NCBI GenBank assembly: GCA_030068075.1
Contig: CM057842.1
Coordinates: forward strand, 42,742,659-42,806,658
Direction: 5' to 3'
Origin: Paguma larvata
Taxonomy: Eukaryota > Chordata > Mammalia > Carnivora > Viverridae
Length of the DNA: 64,000 nucleotides
In this document: positions 23,591 to 36,275 of the stretch, one piece after another
Position numbering within the stretch: position 1 is the stretch's first letter
Layout of the letters: each line of letters begins with the position of its first letter
Notes under the pieces: generated by a model
Told to the model about the DNA's origin: nothing
The model's database searches: none
Seen by the model: the letters and a program-made list of their open reading frames with translations, nothing else
Position numbers and translations under genes: made by a program

Positions 23591-25305
23591 TTATGCAGAG
23601 TTAGAGCATGCGTCAGCATTAAATTGATATACTATTTTAGCGTTAAAGATCTATACTCAGTATTAACAAGGTTGTTGCATTTTCCACAGAGACGCTAACA
23701 AATGATGCAGTCTTAAATATCAATTGATTTCGAGTATCTCTTAACCCGACATCAATATGAAGGCTTTAGCAAAGCTCTCACATGAGAAATCTGATGTGTT
23801 GAAATTTTAATTAATTTAGCAATACAGTATGTATTTCATTATATTACATTTCTTTGTGTTAATGTTACTTAATAGCTATTAAGTATTATTATTAGTAAGA
23901 AGAAATATATTATTTCAGTAGTCCAAGAGTTCAAATAGTAGATACTGTCATTAGTGGGAAAATGGTCAACTGTAGTTCTCAAACATTAATAGATGCTGAT
24001 TTAGTAGGACAGCAGTGAGGCTGTGATTCTGTATTTATAATTAGCTTTGAGATGATAATATTCATGTCAGGAATCTGAATCACATTTAAGAAATAAGAGT
24101 AATGGCCAGTTTGAATTCATTCTTCACACATTGAATTTTTTAAGGAATTCTTTCGTGGGCATCTTTTTTAAAAAAACGTTTTCTCACCCTATTGTTACTT
24201 GAAATCTGAAAAGGAAATATACTAGATCAATAATTCTATCAGCCTGTCAAGTTAAAAGTTAGTGTCTCATTTTATAATTTCACTGCTTTAGGCCCTCAGT
24301 CTTTTGCCTTCTATCTTAAATTGATCCGGTGGATCTTTCCCTGACACCCAAGTCTTGTGATTAGTTATTTAAAGACATGTGAGGTAAAAAAAAATAATAA
24401 TAATGGTGTAAGTAGGAGAAATACTTTCTCCAGAATTAGAGGAATTGAGATTTATACGAGAGATAGGACAGATAAGCTGCATATGGAATATTACGAAGTA
24501 TTATGAATGATACTACTGTTTGCTTGTTTCTCTTTTATCTTGTAAGTTATGAAAATGAAATGTGGTTCTTCTAATATATGCATGCTCTAGTTTCCTATAC
24601 AGTGTTTATTTCCCCTTGGTAACATTGCATATTATGTTGCTGCTAGTCATGACAACTGTTGGGGACGTGAGAGTCCTTTCTTTTTTAAACTTTTCTCCAT
24701 TTGTGACATGATGACAGCTGTCAAGGGAATGGGGAAAGATAGAGCAATTTTTCAGAGTCCGTCAAATGAAAGTACATTTATTGCTGTAACTTAATGAAAG
24801 TTGCTTCATTGTGACATGTGTCAGAGTCTTTGTGATGCAAGTGTGGAAGGATCTTTTCTGAAAGATTTATGCCTCAAGTCTGCATTTGAGCTGAAAGGAC
24901 GCGACCTTCGCTTTGAACTTTCGGAAGGCTACCCCATGTAATAAAATCCAGTGTCAGTATGAAGAGTCAAGAAGGGAACAAAGAGTAAACAATAGCGTGG
25001 AGAATTTTTTTCTAAGAGGTGCATTTATCATGAACAGTATATATCTCTTTAGCTTTATTTTACCCACAATCCTCAGAAAATAGGTGGATACTTAGACTGT
25101 CATCTGGGTAGTTAGAAATCAAGATGAATGCCCGCCTTCTACAATTTTCATCAAAACATCCTTATTTTATAAATAAAAATATATATACACATATATTTCC
25201 TCATTTCGAAAAATTTCTGTCACAAGATTACAGTACCCACTGTGAATTTGTGGCAATGTTGAAAAGATTATGAAAATTAAAAAAAGAAAAATTCTCAGGC
25301 AAACA
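23591..25305. other. Single-copy intron sequence with a palindromic TGACAGCTGTCA site
   Basis: No gene or clear transposon. The region at 24640-24960 is free of repeats and contains a perfect 12-bp palindrome at 24712-24723 that joins two TALE-homeodomain half-sites around an E-box. Confidence 0.4.
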
Positions 25306-25905
25306 TTTATTAAAGAGCTTTATTGAGCTATTCATTCTTAATATAATTAACACATTTAAAAAATCCTTCAGTGTTTTCAGTATATTCAGAGTTGTGTATG
25401 CATTACCACAAACAATTTTAGATTATATACATCATTTCCAAAAAAAACCTGGTACCTGTTAGCAGCCCTTTCTCTTTTCTCCTAAACCCCCCCCAAGCCT
25501 AGAAAAACACTCATCTGCCTTTTAACTCTGAGGACTTACTTCTCCTGGATATTTCATATAAATTGAATTATTTTATATATAATCTCATAGGCAAACTGCC
25601 CTCTTTCAATTAGCACCGGGTTTTCAGGGTTTATCCATATTTATACGTATTTCAAGTATGTATCAGTACTTCATTATTTTGTATTGCCAAATAATATTCC
25701 ATTGTAGGTATATGCCAAAAGTATCCATTCCTCTGATAATGGACATTTAAGTTGCTTTAACCTTTTTTGTTTGTTTGTTTGTTATAAATAATGCCCATAT
25801 GAACCTTCACGTACAGTGTTTGTGCGGACATCTACGTAGCAGTGACATTAATGGGTCTGAGTTGATTTTTAACCAGTATGTTTAAATTTCACCAATCCTG
25901 AAAAA
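25306..25905 (-). mobile_element. Old L1M 3' fragment, antisense
   Basis: The + strand follows the complement of an L1M 3' end: 'tttattgagctattcattc', 'gtatattcagagttgtg', 'cattaccacaaacaatttta', 'ggatatttcatataaattga', 'taatattccattgtagg' and 'atgaaccttcacgtacag'. Confidence 0.82.
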
Positions 25906-26193
25906 TAGTGCATTTTTTAAAAAATGGAATCTTGATAAAACTATAAAAAATGCTTCCCAGTGAATATTTGACTCGTCTAAGTAATCTATGTTTCTAATTT
26001 TTTATTCTCAGAAAATAAATATTTCCGAAATGTTTAGTCCCTCTTCTCCAAATTCTAGTGGCACACTGTACAGGGATTAAATATTTTAATACAAGACAGT
26101 AAGTTAAATTGTCTGTAAAAAAGTGAAAACAAAGAATGTATCCCTTCTATTTATTAGGAGGATACGTGAAAATTGGATAAAGAATATTTAGGA

Positions 26194-26310
26194 AGGGATT
26201 CCTGGCTGCCTTAGTTAGTAGAGCATAGTACTCTTGATCTCGGGTTTGTGAAGTTGAGCCCCACGTTGGGTGTAGAGATTACTAAGAAAAATAGATCTTT
26301 TTTTTTAAAC
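26194..26310 (+). mobile_element. Short-type carnivore SINE
   Basis: The order is 'gggattcctggctgccttag', 'agcatagtactcttgatctc', 'gttgagccccacgttgggtg', 'tagagattactaagaaaaat' and an A/T-rich end. This is the short CanSINE form that lacks the CT-rich body. Confidence 0.82.
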
Positions 26311-26315
26311 ATCTA

Positions 26316-26510
26316 TAGGTGCCTGGGTGACTCAATTGGTTAAGCATCCAACTTCAGCTTAGGTCATGATCTCAAGGTTCCTGAGTTCGAGCCTAGTATC
26401 AGACTCTCTTCTATCAGCCCAGAGCCCACTTCAGCTGCTTTGTCTACCTGTCTCTTTGCCCCTCCCTGGTTCTCACTCTGTCTGTGTCTCAAAAATAAAC
26501 ACTTAAAAAA
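26316..26510 (+). mobile_element. Felid-type tRNA-Lys SINE directly downstream of another SINE
   Basis: It begins 'aggtgcctgggtgactcaat' and has a clear B box (gttcgagcc), a CT-rich body and 'ctcaaaaataaacacttaaa'. It sits in the A-rich tail of the preceding SINE, in the same orientation, a common landing site. Confidence 0.88.
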
Positions 26511-26560
26511 TATATATATACATACATATATATGTATATATGTATATATACACACACAAA
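26506..26560. repeat. (TA)n/(CATA)n microsatellite
   Basis: Alternating TA and CATA/TATG units extend from the tail of the SINE at 26316-26510. Confidence 0.88.
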
Positions 26561-27223
26561 ATAGTATGCACTTAGGAAGAAAATCCGATTGAATCTCAAA
26601 TCAACCTTTGGAGGCTAAAGATATTTGCATTGTAGAATAGGCAACTGTGGGTGAGCTTTGTCAGGCATTCTGTAAAATCCAAAAACTGCAAATCCAAAAA
26701 TGTGTCTAGTTTGTATTTTCTCATCCCTGATCTGAAAGGGCCAATCAGAAAACATAGGGCATACCCATATTGGAATTAAATCTTGACTGGCTATCACTGA
26801 ACAGAAGAACCTAGATCAGAACACCTATTAGACAGGAGGCTGAATCAATGCACTGGGGATAGTGATGTTATTCACGCCGTGTACACCTTGGAAAGCTGTT
26901 TGGATTGCATTTGATTACCACTCCTGTGTATTTGCTGTTTTGCAAGTATTCTATGGAGACTGCTTTTCTTTTTCCAATTGAAAATAGGTTAGCGGAAAGA
27001 CGTAAACATGTTAGTGCTTCAAAAGGAAGAATATAAAGATAAGATACTTCCGCAAAAATTATCCTCCTTGAACTGAATGTTGAAAGATAATGTGTACCAA
27101 GCAGTTGACTGAATATGAACTTTTTAAAACCCGTATATATGTGTAAAATATTTGGATGTAAGCTTTACTTAACATGTTCCCAAGTCAAATAAGCAATTAT
27201 TTTCCTTAAAATACAAATTATTG
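26561..27223. other. Single-copy intron sequence
   Basis: No gene or clear transposon is seen. Confidence 0.5.
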
Positions 27224-27369
27224 CCATGTCTTTATTATTTTTGTTGTTTTTATATTTATTTTTTAGTAATCCTTACACCCAGCGTGAGGCTTGAACTCAA
27301 GATCCCGAGTCAAGAGTTTCATGCTCTTTGAACTGAGCCAGCCAGGCACCCCCACCATGTCTTTATTAT
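27224..27369 (-). mobile_element. Short-type carnivore SINE, antisense, perfect 15-bp duplication
   Basis: The body lies at about 27239-27354, with reversed head 'gaactgagccagccaggcac'. The 15-mer ccatgtctttattat is identical on both sides (27224-27238 and 27355-27369). Confidence 0.93.
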
Positions 27370-27576
27370 GTATTGTATGTTGTTGTAAAGTTATTGAACA
27401 CATAGGAGAAAGATGTATTAGTTTACATTTTCTAGAATCTTGTTACTAATGTTTTCTTTGTTTTTCATTTTGGAGAGGCCAAGTTCTTCCATTTAATAAA
27501 TGTTATTAGTAATAAGTGTATGATCTGTAACACAGTTGATACTGTCCTCCAGCTTTTGTAAAGGATTTAATTTGTT

Positions 27577-27780
27577 GGGCACCTGGGTAGCTTAGTTGGT
27601 TACGTGCCAGACTTTGGCTCAGGTCATGATCTTGCAGTTCCTGAGTTTGAGTCCCACAATAGGCTGTCTGCTATTGGCACAGAGCCTGCTTCAAATCCTC
27701 TGTCCCCCCCTCTGTGTCCCTCCTTCACTTTTTCTCTCTCTGTCACTCTCAAAATAAATAGATGAACTCAAAAAAAAAGT
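27577..27780 (+). mobile_element. Felid-type tRNA-Lys SINE
   Basis: Head 'gggcacctgggtagcttag', B box 'ctgagtttgagtccc', CT-rich body and tail 'ctcaaaataaatagatgaac' are present. Flanking duplications are not clear. Confidence 0.88.
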
Positions 27781-28820
27781 TTGAAGTGTCTGTTCAGAGC
27801 TGAATATGACAGATAAACTCAGTAATGAAGAAAATGGTTGAGCAGTATCATTTAGTTGTATTTTTAGTAGTGATGGACTATATATACAGAATGTCAAGTA
27901 GAATTAGAAATTAAAAGTATTTTTTATTTTTGTGAGTTTTTCGTTTATACTCCTCACCCACTCCTTTGACAAATTTTATCCGTGTCTGGAACTATGAGTA
28001 TTTTTTAGCAATTAGCCACCTCCCATTCCATCTCCTCTCCCCACACTCCTTTCTGTCCATCTTCTCAGTTCTGTCTCAAAATTTATTCTTAGAGACACTG
28101 AGAATACTCTGTGCCAGTAGTTCTTACAGTTTCTAGTGCTAGGAGAATTAAAAGAAGCTGGTATTTCTGCAGAATGTAGGATAGTTTCTCCTAAGTTTTA
28201 TGGAAAGTAGAAAGGACACATCCTTTATATGGGTACAATTTTCATACTTGGAAGAGAATATCAAAGTAGGAGTCATTCCTAGCAACTGTATTTTTAAATC
28301 ACAGTACTCAAAGTAGAAATTGACTAATAAAAGATATAGAGTGTTATAAAGTCAACAATTTAAAACTCCTCATGTTGTACATAGGTAACTAGAAGAGGAA
28401 TCTAAGCATAGGTATGTATCATTCTCTAATAAAGTTGGTTTACAAAAACGTAAGTGGAAATCAGAGTAATTATTCATCACAAAACAAAACTTGGTCACCT
28501 TTTTAAAAGAGTAATTACAACAGTCTGCATAATCTTTATTACATTTATCAGCTGTCTCTATTTTGATAGAAAAAATATATGTATTCTCCTGGAGTTGTTT
28601 TTGTAAATATCTCCATAAATATGCAAATATGCACAATTAGTGGGAGAGGACTATGGGAAGAGAGGTCATATATTGTTCTGGAAAAAAAAAGGTTGGCACT
28701 CATAGTCTTGCATGTGTTCTGAAGGTACTAACAGGGCAGAATACTAGAAATCCGAGCAGCCCTTGATAATCAGTGTGTATAATCATTGTATAAAAAATTC
28801 CAGATTTTGAGACCTCTTTC
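27781..28820. other. Single-copy intron sequence
   Basis: No gene or clear transposon. An 88-codon minus-strand open frame at 28370-28636 has no recognisable product. Confidence 0.45.
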
Positions 28821-28824
28821 CGTT

Positions 28825-28970
28825 GTTGGCTTTCTTTGTTGATCCTGGCCATGTGACATTAACTGTTCTGGATTTCGGTTTCTTTCTCAGAAAATTTAGA
28901 CATTTGGATTGCTTTAAGATTTGTTCCAGTTTTGGCATTCTTTTAGAATGAGTCTGCTTCTAGCTACAGT
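28825..28970 (+). mobile_element. MIR element (decayed)
   Basis: 'gatcctggccatgtgacatt', 'ggatttcggtttctttctca' and the following A-rich part fit the MIR core. Confidence 0.5.
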
Positions 28971-31220
28971 GTGGGTGTGCTAGGGACTGGTGCTTTCTCT
29001 AAAAAACTGTTGGACAGAGATCTTAGCCATGCACTGTTGATATGAACTCTCATTTCCTTTCTGGTCATTACAAGTCCCTTGGCACTCTTGTGCATCTGAG
29101 GGCCATGACCTAAGAGCCTTGGCCTTATTTCATCTTTTTATCTAAATGTCCTTTAAAGCTTTAATGGGTTACACTGTCCTCCTTTTTGCTCCCTGTCCTG
29201 TCACCTTAGAAATGCCTTTTAAAAGCTGCCATTTTACTCTTTAAGACTGATACTAAGTGAGAAAAACAAAAACTTTGACTTTTCTTTTGTCGTCATCTCC
29301 TTGTAGAAACATATTTGGAATTTCATGGGGTAGGACTAGGTCATTCCATGGACATGTGTGTAAAGATTTAGATATCTTAAATGAAAAACAATGTTGGGGA
29401 AATGGAGATCTTCATAACTCAGCTTATTCTGTCTTGGCAAGCCATGTAAACTCTCTAAGCCTTGCCTCATTTGTTAAATATCTATATGATAACAAGTGTT
29501 GGATCTTTCTTATGTCCTATCTGGTTCTCTTGTGAATTGTTTCAAATCAGAGTAGCTGTCATATTTATAGATAATTTTTAGTGTTATTTCCTAAGAGCTA
29601 GTTGCCCAAAGATGCTTTCCATCTTGAGCTTCAAAAGCAAGAGCAACTTTGTTAATATTGCTGATGGCGTATCTTCTCTCACAGTTGGATATGTAGTTCA
29701 TCCCTTTTAATTCTCCTTTTAATTCTAAGTTAATTTCTCTCTGAAGTTCCTGCTTTCTCATTCAATAGTTTCTGCCTTTCTCATTTACCATTATATGTCT
29801 TTTTATGGTAGTTTGCTTTACTTCTAAATTCTAGTATTGAATCCCGCCCCCCTTTTTTATGATAGGTTTTTTCTTTGCTCCTTCTCAATTAATTAGTAGA
29901 TTTTCATGTTTTCATTCTTTTTTTCTCATCCACTGCTAGGAAGATATTCAGACTTTTGTTGGGGAGGAAGAATTTCCTCTACTCTTCAAGGTCCTTCTAT
30001 CTGGACTAAGACTCCAAGTGACATTAGAGAGATTAACAGGAGAATATCAAACTTGGTAGGGTACCTACGGGGAATCTCCATTGATGTAGAAGTTCCAAGA
30101 GACAGTCAGGCAACATGAAGCTTATAAGAGCTAAGGAGAGGAGTAGAGGTTGAGATACAAAGGGGAGAAAGACCATTAGCAGAAGGTGAGATGAAATATT
30201 TGGGAAACAAAAGTTTATTCTATTATGTAGATATATTTTTAGGTAAAAAGGAATCTCTTTAATAGCTCTCTTCCTGTTACATGCAGGCCCCTGAGGAGGA
30301 GTTAGAGAGCTTTTCCTGAACCTACTGAGTTTTGATTGCTTTTAACTGGAAATGATGTTCTTGCCAACATGGCCCATCCTGGGCCCCTACATAAAAAAGG
30401 GCTAATCTGGAACTATTTAACAGCCTTGGAGCATGAAGAAATCTCGAAGCTTACTGAGACTGTGTTTTAGAATACTTCTTCACTGAGCAAGCCCACTATG
30501 TGTGCTGTCAGTGCCAAAGAAGGAGAAAGAGTGGATTTTCTGTGTCACAACGATAAGCAATAGACAAAAGAGCTGAGTGCCAGCAGCCTGAACTTGAAAC
30601 TCTATTGTCTATATTAAACTATCCAGAAGATTCTCAGATAGATTGAGATTGTGAAGCAGTTCAGACCTACCTCTGCTGCCTTATAAGTCAAAGATGACAT
30701 TTTGGTATCAATAAACCTTTTAAAAACTATCTAGATCTATGTGTAAATTTCAAAGTTCAGCTGGGTGGGAAGTTTACTTAAGTACATTTCTTCATCCCTC
30801 TATTTAAGTCTGATCCTATTGCTTTTAGGCTGACTCAGATTCACAGAGCTAAAATCATTATTGTGCTTCCCCAATGACCGTTAGTGATATTTTATTTCTT
30901 AAGCTGAGACCAATTTTTATTTAATTCACTGTTTTTAAAGAGTTTAACTTGAAAATCAGTGTCCTATGCTGAAAGTATTAAATTAGCTTTCTCTAATATA
31001 TATCATAAAAATGGTTGATCCCATTGAGATGAGGTCATATCAAAGTAGTATACTGAGTTTGAGCCCAGAAAAATTTTAAATGAATGTATTTTTAAGATAT
31101 CAAAGCCTAGCAATTTTTTAGGTCGGTGAAAATAACTCTCTTCCTTCTCTGTCTCAGTAGTGCCATATTTGATACAATGCAAGTAGTTGTTGTAGAACAT
31201 AATGTTGAAGTGTCTGACTC
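28971..31220. other. Single-copy or unassigned intron sequence
   Basis: No gene supported. At 30240-30720 the text has a TATA-like 'acataaaaaagg' and, 300 bp on, 'caataaacc', an arrangement like an old LTR, but no family is recognised. A short perfect tandem of 'ccttttaattct' lies near 29702-29725. Confidence 0.35.
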
Positions 31221-31380
31221 TAGAATTCTCCTGCATACTTCAGATCCATGTTCTGGTGTTTGGACGTGACCTGGAGAAAGTTCCTTAATCTCTCTGCACC
31301 TCAGTGTTCTGACATGTAAAAAGAAGTTAAAAACTGTATCTACCATGCAGAGTTAGTGTGCATATTAAGTGAGCACACCA
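31221..31380 (+). mobile_element. MIR element
   Basis: 'gtgacctggagaaagttcct', 'taatctctctgcacctcagt' and 'gacatgtaaaaagaagtt' follow the MIR core in order. Confidence 0.7.
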
Positions 31381-31799
31381 AAATTATATCCTATCCGCCA
31401 CCTAGAGATTGTGCTGTATGCTACTGTAGTGTATGGAAAGATGTGGATTTCAAACTTTGGGGCAGAAAGTATCTATTACATGTACATTCTAAGGAGGAAA
31501 TTTAGAAAACTGTGTACTGTGAATTTCTGTACCCTATTTGGCATGGGTATCAAGGCCACATAGACCACTAGAATACTGTCTGAAAGATAAATAATTGCTT
31601 GAGTCAAAGCAGTTATTGTGAATCCATTAGGACAGAAGATATAGACTGGAATTGGTAGATCTAAGCTAGTGCCTGAGAAATCTAAAGTAATATCAGGTAT
31701 AAGTCTTAAGATGTAAAGATACACAGTACTTCAAATCTTTCTACTTGTGAGAGACATAGGTGTTTCATTTGCCCATTGGTCACTAGGGCTTTTCTATTG

Positions 31800-31980
31800 T
31801 TTTATTTATTTTTTTTTAATTTTTATTTTAATTCTGGTTGACGTACAGTGTTGTATTAGTTTCAGGTATACAGTGTAGTAAATCACCAATTTCGTAAATC
31901 ACCATGTGTTCATCAGGCCAAGTCACTCCTTAATCTCATCACCTATTTAAACCATCCTCCTGCCCACCCCCACATTGTTT
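31800..31980 (-). mobile_element. Carnivore L1 3'-end fragment, antisense
   Basis: A T-rich start is followed by 'ctggttgacgtacagtgttg', 'tattagtttcaggtatacag', 'cttaatctcatcacctattt' and 'ccatcctcctgcccaccccc', matching the L1 3' ends elsewhere in this window. Confidence 0.8.
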
Positions 31981-32849
31981 GTTTCTTTGTTTTTGCTGCT
32001 TATTCAGTTAAAGCTGTTCACATCTGTTTGTTCATCTCCTTCTTACCTCCTCTTTCTCTCTGAATGTAAAAAGCTGGTGTATTATTGATGAAAAGTGTTT
32101 ATTGTTCAAATAATTTGGCATGGGGGTGTGCTTGAAGCAAACTGAGACACTTCTAGGGGAATTTGATACCTCACGACCCAAGATATCAGATTCATTGATA
32201 CCAGTTGCTCCATGAACCCAGATCATTAGAATGTTTAGAAAGGTGAATTTTAACTGCTATCCATTGATCCATTTTTCCATCAATCCACTCATCTACCATC
32301 ATAAATATTATTTCATAGAAATTACTTATAATACTGTGTGGTACAAAGGAAATACTAAGTAGGTGTTAGTTATAAATACTGCCTGTTAAGCATAAACAGT
32401 CTACATATATGTGTTGAGGGAGAAGCTGCATCTTGCTTCTAACTAAATTATACAAATATAAGAGATGTATTAAAAATAATACAATTAAATAATAAAATGA
32501 TAAATCATCATGTATTGCCAACACTCAGATTAAATAGAGATAAAATTTTGGCTTATACTTTACCGGTTAGGACTTGTCTATTTGTTATCTTATTCTTTCA
32601 TCCTTTTATTCATGTTAAATTTTCACCTCAGAGGGAAAAAGCCAGGGGACCTGGGAATAGGTCATTCAAGAGTCCAACAGGGAATGCTTAGTGTTTTCTT
32701 CTGAGCTCACTATTCAGCCGCAGTACCTTTCCACTTGTAGAAGTGGAAAAGGTGAACAGAGAGGAATTGGACGTGCATCTGCAATAGCACTCCTCCTGGT
32801 GGTAGAATGAAAGTTCCTCCCTTCCCTCCTTACTCCATCTATAAGTAAA
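31981..32849. other. Single-copy intron sequence
   Basis: No gene or clear transposon is seen. Confidence 0.45.
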
Positions 32850-33268
32850 CGCTAGAGGTTGAATTACGTCCCTTGAAAGTTCCTGTGTTGAGGTCCTAAG
32901 CACTAATACATCAGAATGTAACCTCCTTTGGAAGTAGGATTGCAGGTATAATTAGTTAAGATGATGTCCTAGTGGAGTAAGCTGTATCCCTAATCAATAT
33001 ACTGGGTGCACTTATAAAAAGGGGAAATAGGGACACAGATACACAGGGAGGATGTCATTGGAGTATTGGAGCTATGCTGCTGCAAGCCAAGAAACTACCA
33101 GAACTGAGGGGAAAGGCCTGGAACGCATCCTCCTTTGTTATGTATAGATGGAGCATGGCTCTGCAGACACCTTGATCTCAGTTTCCAGAACTGTGAGAAT
33201 GAATTTCTTTTGTGTAAGCAGGTCAGTTTGTAATACTTTGTTCCGGCATCCCTGAGAAACTAATGGAA
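32850..33268 (+). mobile_element. MaLR solitary LTR (MLT1/MST type)
   Basis: This is an old LTR of the ERVL-MaLR group without any internal genes. Landmarks in order are 'aggttgaattacgtccc', 'cagaatgtaacctcctttgg', 'cacttataaaaaggggaaat', 'gggacacagatacacaggg', 'caccttgatctcagtttcc' and 'ctgagaaactaatgga'. Confidence 0.85.
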
Positions 33269-35560
33269 TAAACCATGAAATTCATCTCTTTCCCCAAACT
33301 TGTGTTAAACTGTTTTTGATTGACTTAGCTATACCTTTTAGATATTTTTCTATATCAATAAATATGTTTCTGTGTTGTTTCTAATAGTTTTAGAATGTAG
33401 TTTTCCCCTCCTCACAAAAGAACCCCACAATTCTTAATTTGTTCACGCACAAAAAAAGATTAGAGTTATAACTTCTCTGTCACTTATATTAAAGATTAAA
33501 ATTATGCATCCTGGATTTATAATCTCTTTTAGATTCAAAGCTGTCACTCTTATTAATTTTCTTAAGTGCTGTTTTATGGTTTATATGCTTTATGTATAGT
33601 TAGGTTATTAAATTGGCTAATTTTTAAAAAGAGGACTGAATTATTTAACAAATTCAATATAATCCTTAATGGCAGTTATTTTTCTTTTGTTGTATTTATC
33701 TAGTTTTTGCCCGTGTACATATATATTTTTCATTTTTCTAATCCTGATTTATCAACATTGCATATATACATACATGGAATTTTTATATATTAAAACATTC
33801 TATTTTCATATTCCCCTTATGAAATATTTTGAAATACCATACAATTTCTTGTAAAATTTACATATCCTAAATATTGTTGATATAGCTATTCTCCTTTACT
33901 AAACATTTAGTTTCTTTGTAGCTTTCTTATGCTTTTGGAATTTGTGCTGTGATACCTATGACTATTCTAAATAAAGAAGAAGACTTATCTACTTGATGAG
34001 TAGGTCAAAGATGACGACATCTTATTGATTTCTAGTAATTATTTCCATAAGGATTATCCATAAAAAATATAATGTTGAAACTAAATAGTTTAGCATGGCT
34101 TTTTTCCCCCTTAAAATTAGCGTAAACCTGTAGGATAGAAAACAGTAACAGAGAGATAGGATTCAATTCTAATGCTAAATTTTCACCATCAGAATTTTAA
34201 TTTCCATCAGAATTCTATTCAGAAATTTAATTTTCTAATTTCAGAATTTTTCATTTTAATTTTGAATATATTGTATACCTTATTAGATGAATACTTGAAC
34301 TGTTCATATGAACTTCAGCTTGTCCCATATGCGCAACATAAAACTTTGTCTTTAGAATCCTAGTTAGTTGGCACTAATTTATTTTCACATATGTGTCTTG
34401 GGGAAAAAAAAGTAGACTTTTCTTAGTTCACCAACTTTATCGTTTTCCCTTTCATCTCCACCTAAGATAATAATGTTGAGAACAAAAGTATTTGGAAAAT
34501 ACCCTAGGTATAAATCCTCTAAGAGATTTAATATAAGAAGTGCATGTTATTTACACTTAGAAAATAAACTTTGACCATCACCACATAGTCCTGATTCAAA
34601 AATCAATGAAGTGTTCTCTTTCACAAACGTGATTTCTTTTTACCTTCTTCACATTAAATAAGAAACAGGAAATTAATGTTATAAGTAAACAAATTCCCAA
34701 GATTTTTTACTGGATGCTGAGCATCTACATACTCCAAAAACTAGGTAGAATCTTTGAGACAAAAGATAGTGGCTTTTTTCTTCTGGTAGTTGGTGTGAAT
34801 AAATGGGATAAACTTTGCATCAAGAAATGCTATTTTGCATACTATAAACTGCCACTCCTCTCCCAGCCTTTGTAGTTTAAAGCTAGGAGGGAAGTTGGAG
34901 TTATTCTAATATTTTTCTTGTAGGTCCAATAACTATACTGAGACAATGTCTTTAAATAAATACAGATCTTCTGTCGAGATTGGAAGTGGCAGAGGAAGAG
35001 ATGATACGCCATTGTCTGCACCATCAGTGTGTTTGGGAATATGCTGTGAGCTAACTAATTAATTAAAAAATTGAGAGCTACAAGAGCAGTCCACTGAAAC
35101 CAACATAAATTACCAGCCATGCAATTTCTTGGCCTCTTTTTATGAACTTTATTTTCTTTTATGAATAATCATATAGCTGGCAGATGGGGTTGGATTTTAA
35201 AATGCACCAAATCGTTGTTTGGTTACCTGGAGTTGCATCATATTGCTTGGCACCACTCATTTGGGTTCACAGTTAGTTTAGCAATAGGTGTCTCCTGGGC
35301 AGTGAGTTTTAATTTCTGTTGTAACAACACGAAGTAGTCAGTTGAGACTAGAAGTGTATGGTTGTAGAGCAGAGAGAAGGAAAGGGGCTGAGGATACAAT
35401 TGTCTTTGTTCTGCTTCCACTCCAGGTACTGGCTGTCCTAAGTTAATGCTTACTGTTGTAGGTGGCTTCAGTGGTCTGATAAAAATAGCAGATGTTTTAA
35501 TATGAAGCATCCATTGTCTATAGAAATTCTAAATATAATTCTCTTTTTTCATTTAGCTTA
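33269..35560. other. Single-copy, very AT-rich intron sequence
   Basis: No gene or clear transposon. A loose tandem of 'cagaattttaattt'-like units lies at about 34183-34262. Confidence 0.45.
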
Positions 35561-35675
35561 TTATATGTTGTTTTATTTTAATTCCAGCATAGTTAACATA
35601 CAGTGTTATGTTAGTTTCAGGTGTATAGTAGAGTGATTCAACAGTTCCATATATTACCCAGGGCTACCAATGAAT
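35561..35675 (-). mobile_element. Carnivore L1 3'-end fragment, antisense
   Basis: 'tattttaattccagcatagt', 'taacatacagtgttatgtta' and 'gtttcaggtgtatagtagag', then 'atattacccagggct', are the L1 3' end. The insertion is severely 5'-truncated. Confidence 0.82.
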
Positions 35676-36000
35676 CATTTTCAAATATAATACAGTTAAT
35701 AAAGTAGCCTATTCTATAAACATATAGTTTGATAACTAATAGTAGCTCAAAAAATATTCAGGGCCAATTACAAGGATAAGTAATTTTTTTTGTAACTACA
35801 TTTTTGATATTTTATTTTTCTTGATTCAAACCTTATTAAGCTTCTGTTTATGTAAACTTCTGTTTATTTGCCCATTAACAAGGTACAGATAGATAAAAGG
35901 ATAAAAGAATAAAGTTGGAAAAAAGGAAATAATATCATCAATTAGTGATTATGCACTTGAATTATTTGAGAGTACAGAAATATTGAAACAATGATTTATG

Positions 36001-36158
36001 ATTACAAAGATTCTAGGGGTGCCTGGCTGGATCAGTCAGCATAGCATGTGATGCTTGATTTCGGGGTTGTAGGTTCAAGCCCCATGTTGGGAATACAAGT
36101 GACTTAAAAGAATAAAATCTATATCTATATATGTATGTATAAAATTACGAAGCTTCTA
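36001..36158 (+). mobile_element. Short-type carnivore SINE with target-site duplication
   Basis: The body starts at 36016 (ggggtgcctggctggatcag), has the short-type ending without a CT body, and closes in a small TATG repeat. Flanks attacaaagattcta (36001-36015) and attacgaagcttcta (36144-36158) differ at two bases. Confidence 0.92.
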
Positions 36159-36159
36159 T

Positions 36160-36275
36160 TCTGCTGAGGAGGAAACTGAACTTGTGAGATTACTTGAATT
36201 ATTAGATAACCAGAATTTGAACCTATGTCTTTGTTTTGTAGTCTTACCTCCTAACTGTAGACTGCTATCTTCTGG
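36160..36275 (-). mobile_element. MIR element, antisense
   Basis: 'gctgaggaggaaactgaac', 'agaatttgaacctatgtctt' and the following bases are the complement of the MIR core. Confidence 0.6.

Noticed and set aside
29906..30118. 70-codon open frame ending near a possible old LTR
   Set aside because: No protein family or transcript signal supports it.
30240..30720. TATA-like and AATAAA-like motifs suggesting an LTR
   Set aside because: No family-specific sequence, terminal TG..CA or duplication could be found, so it was not called as an element.
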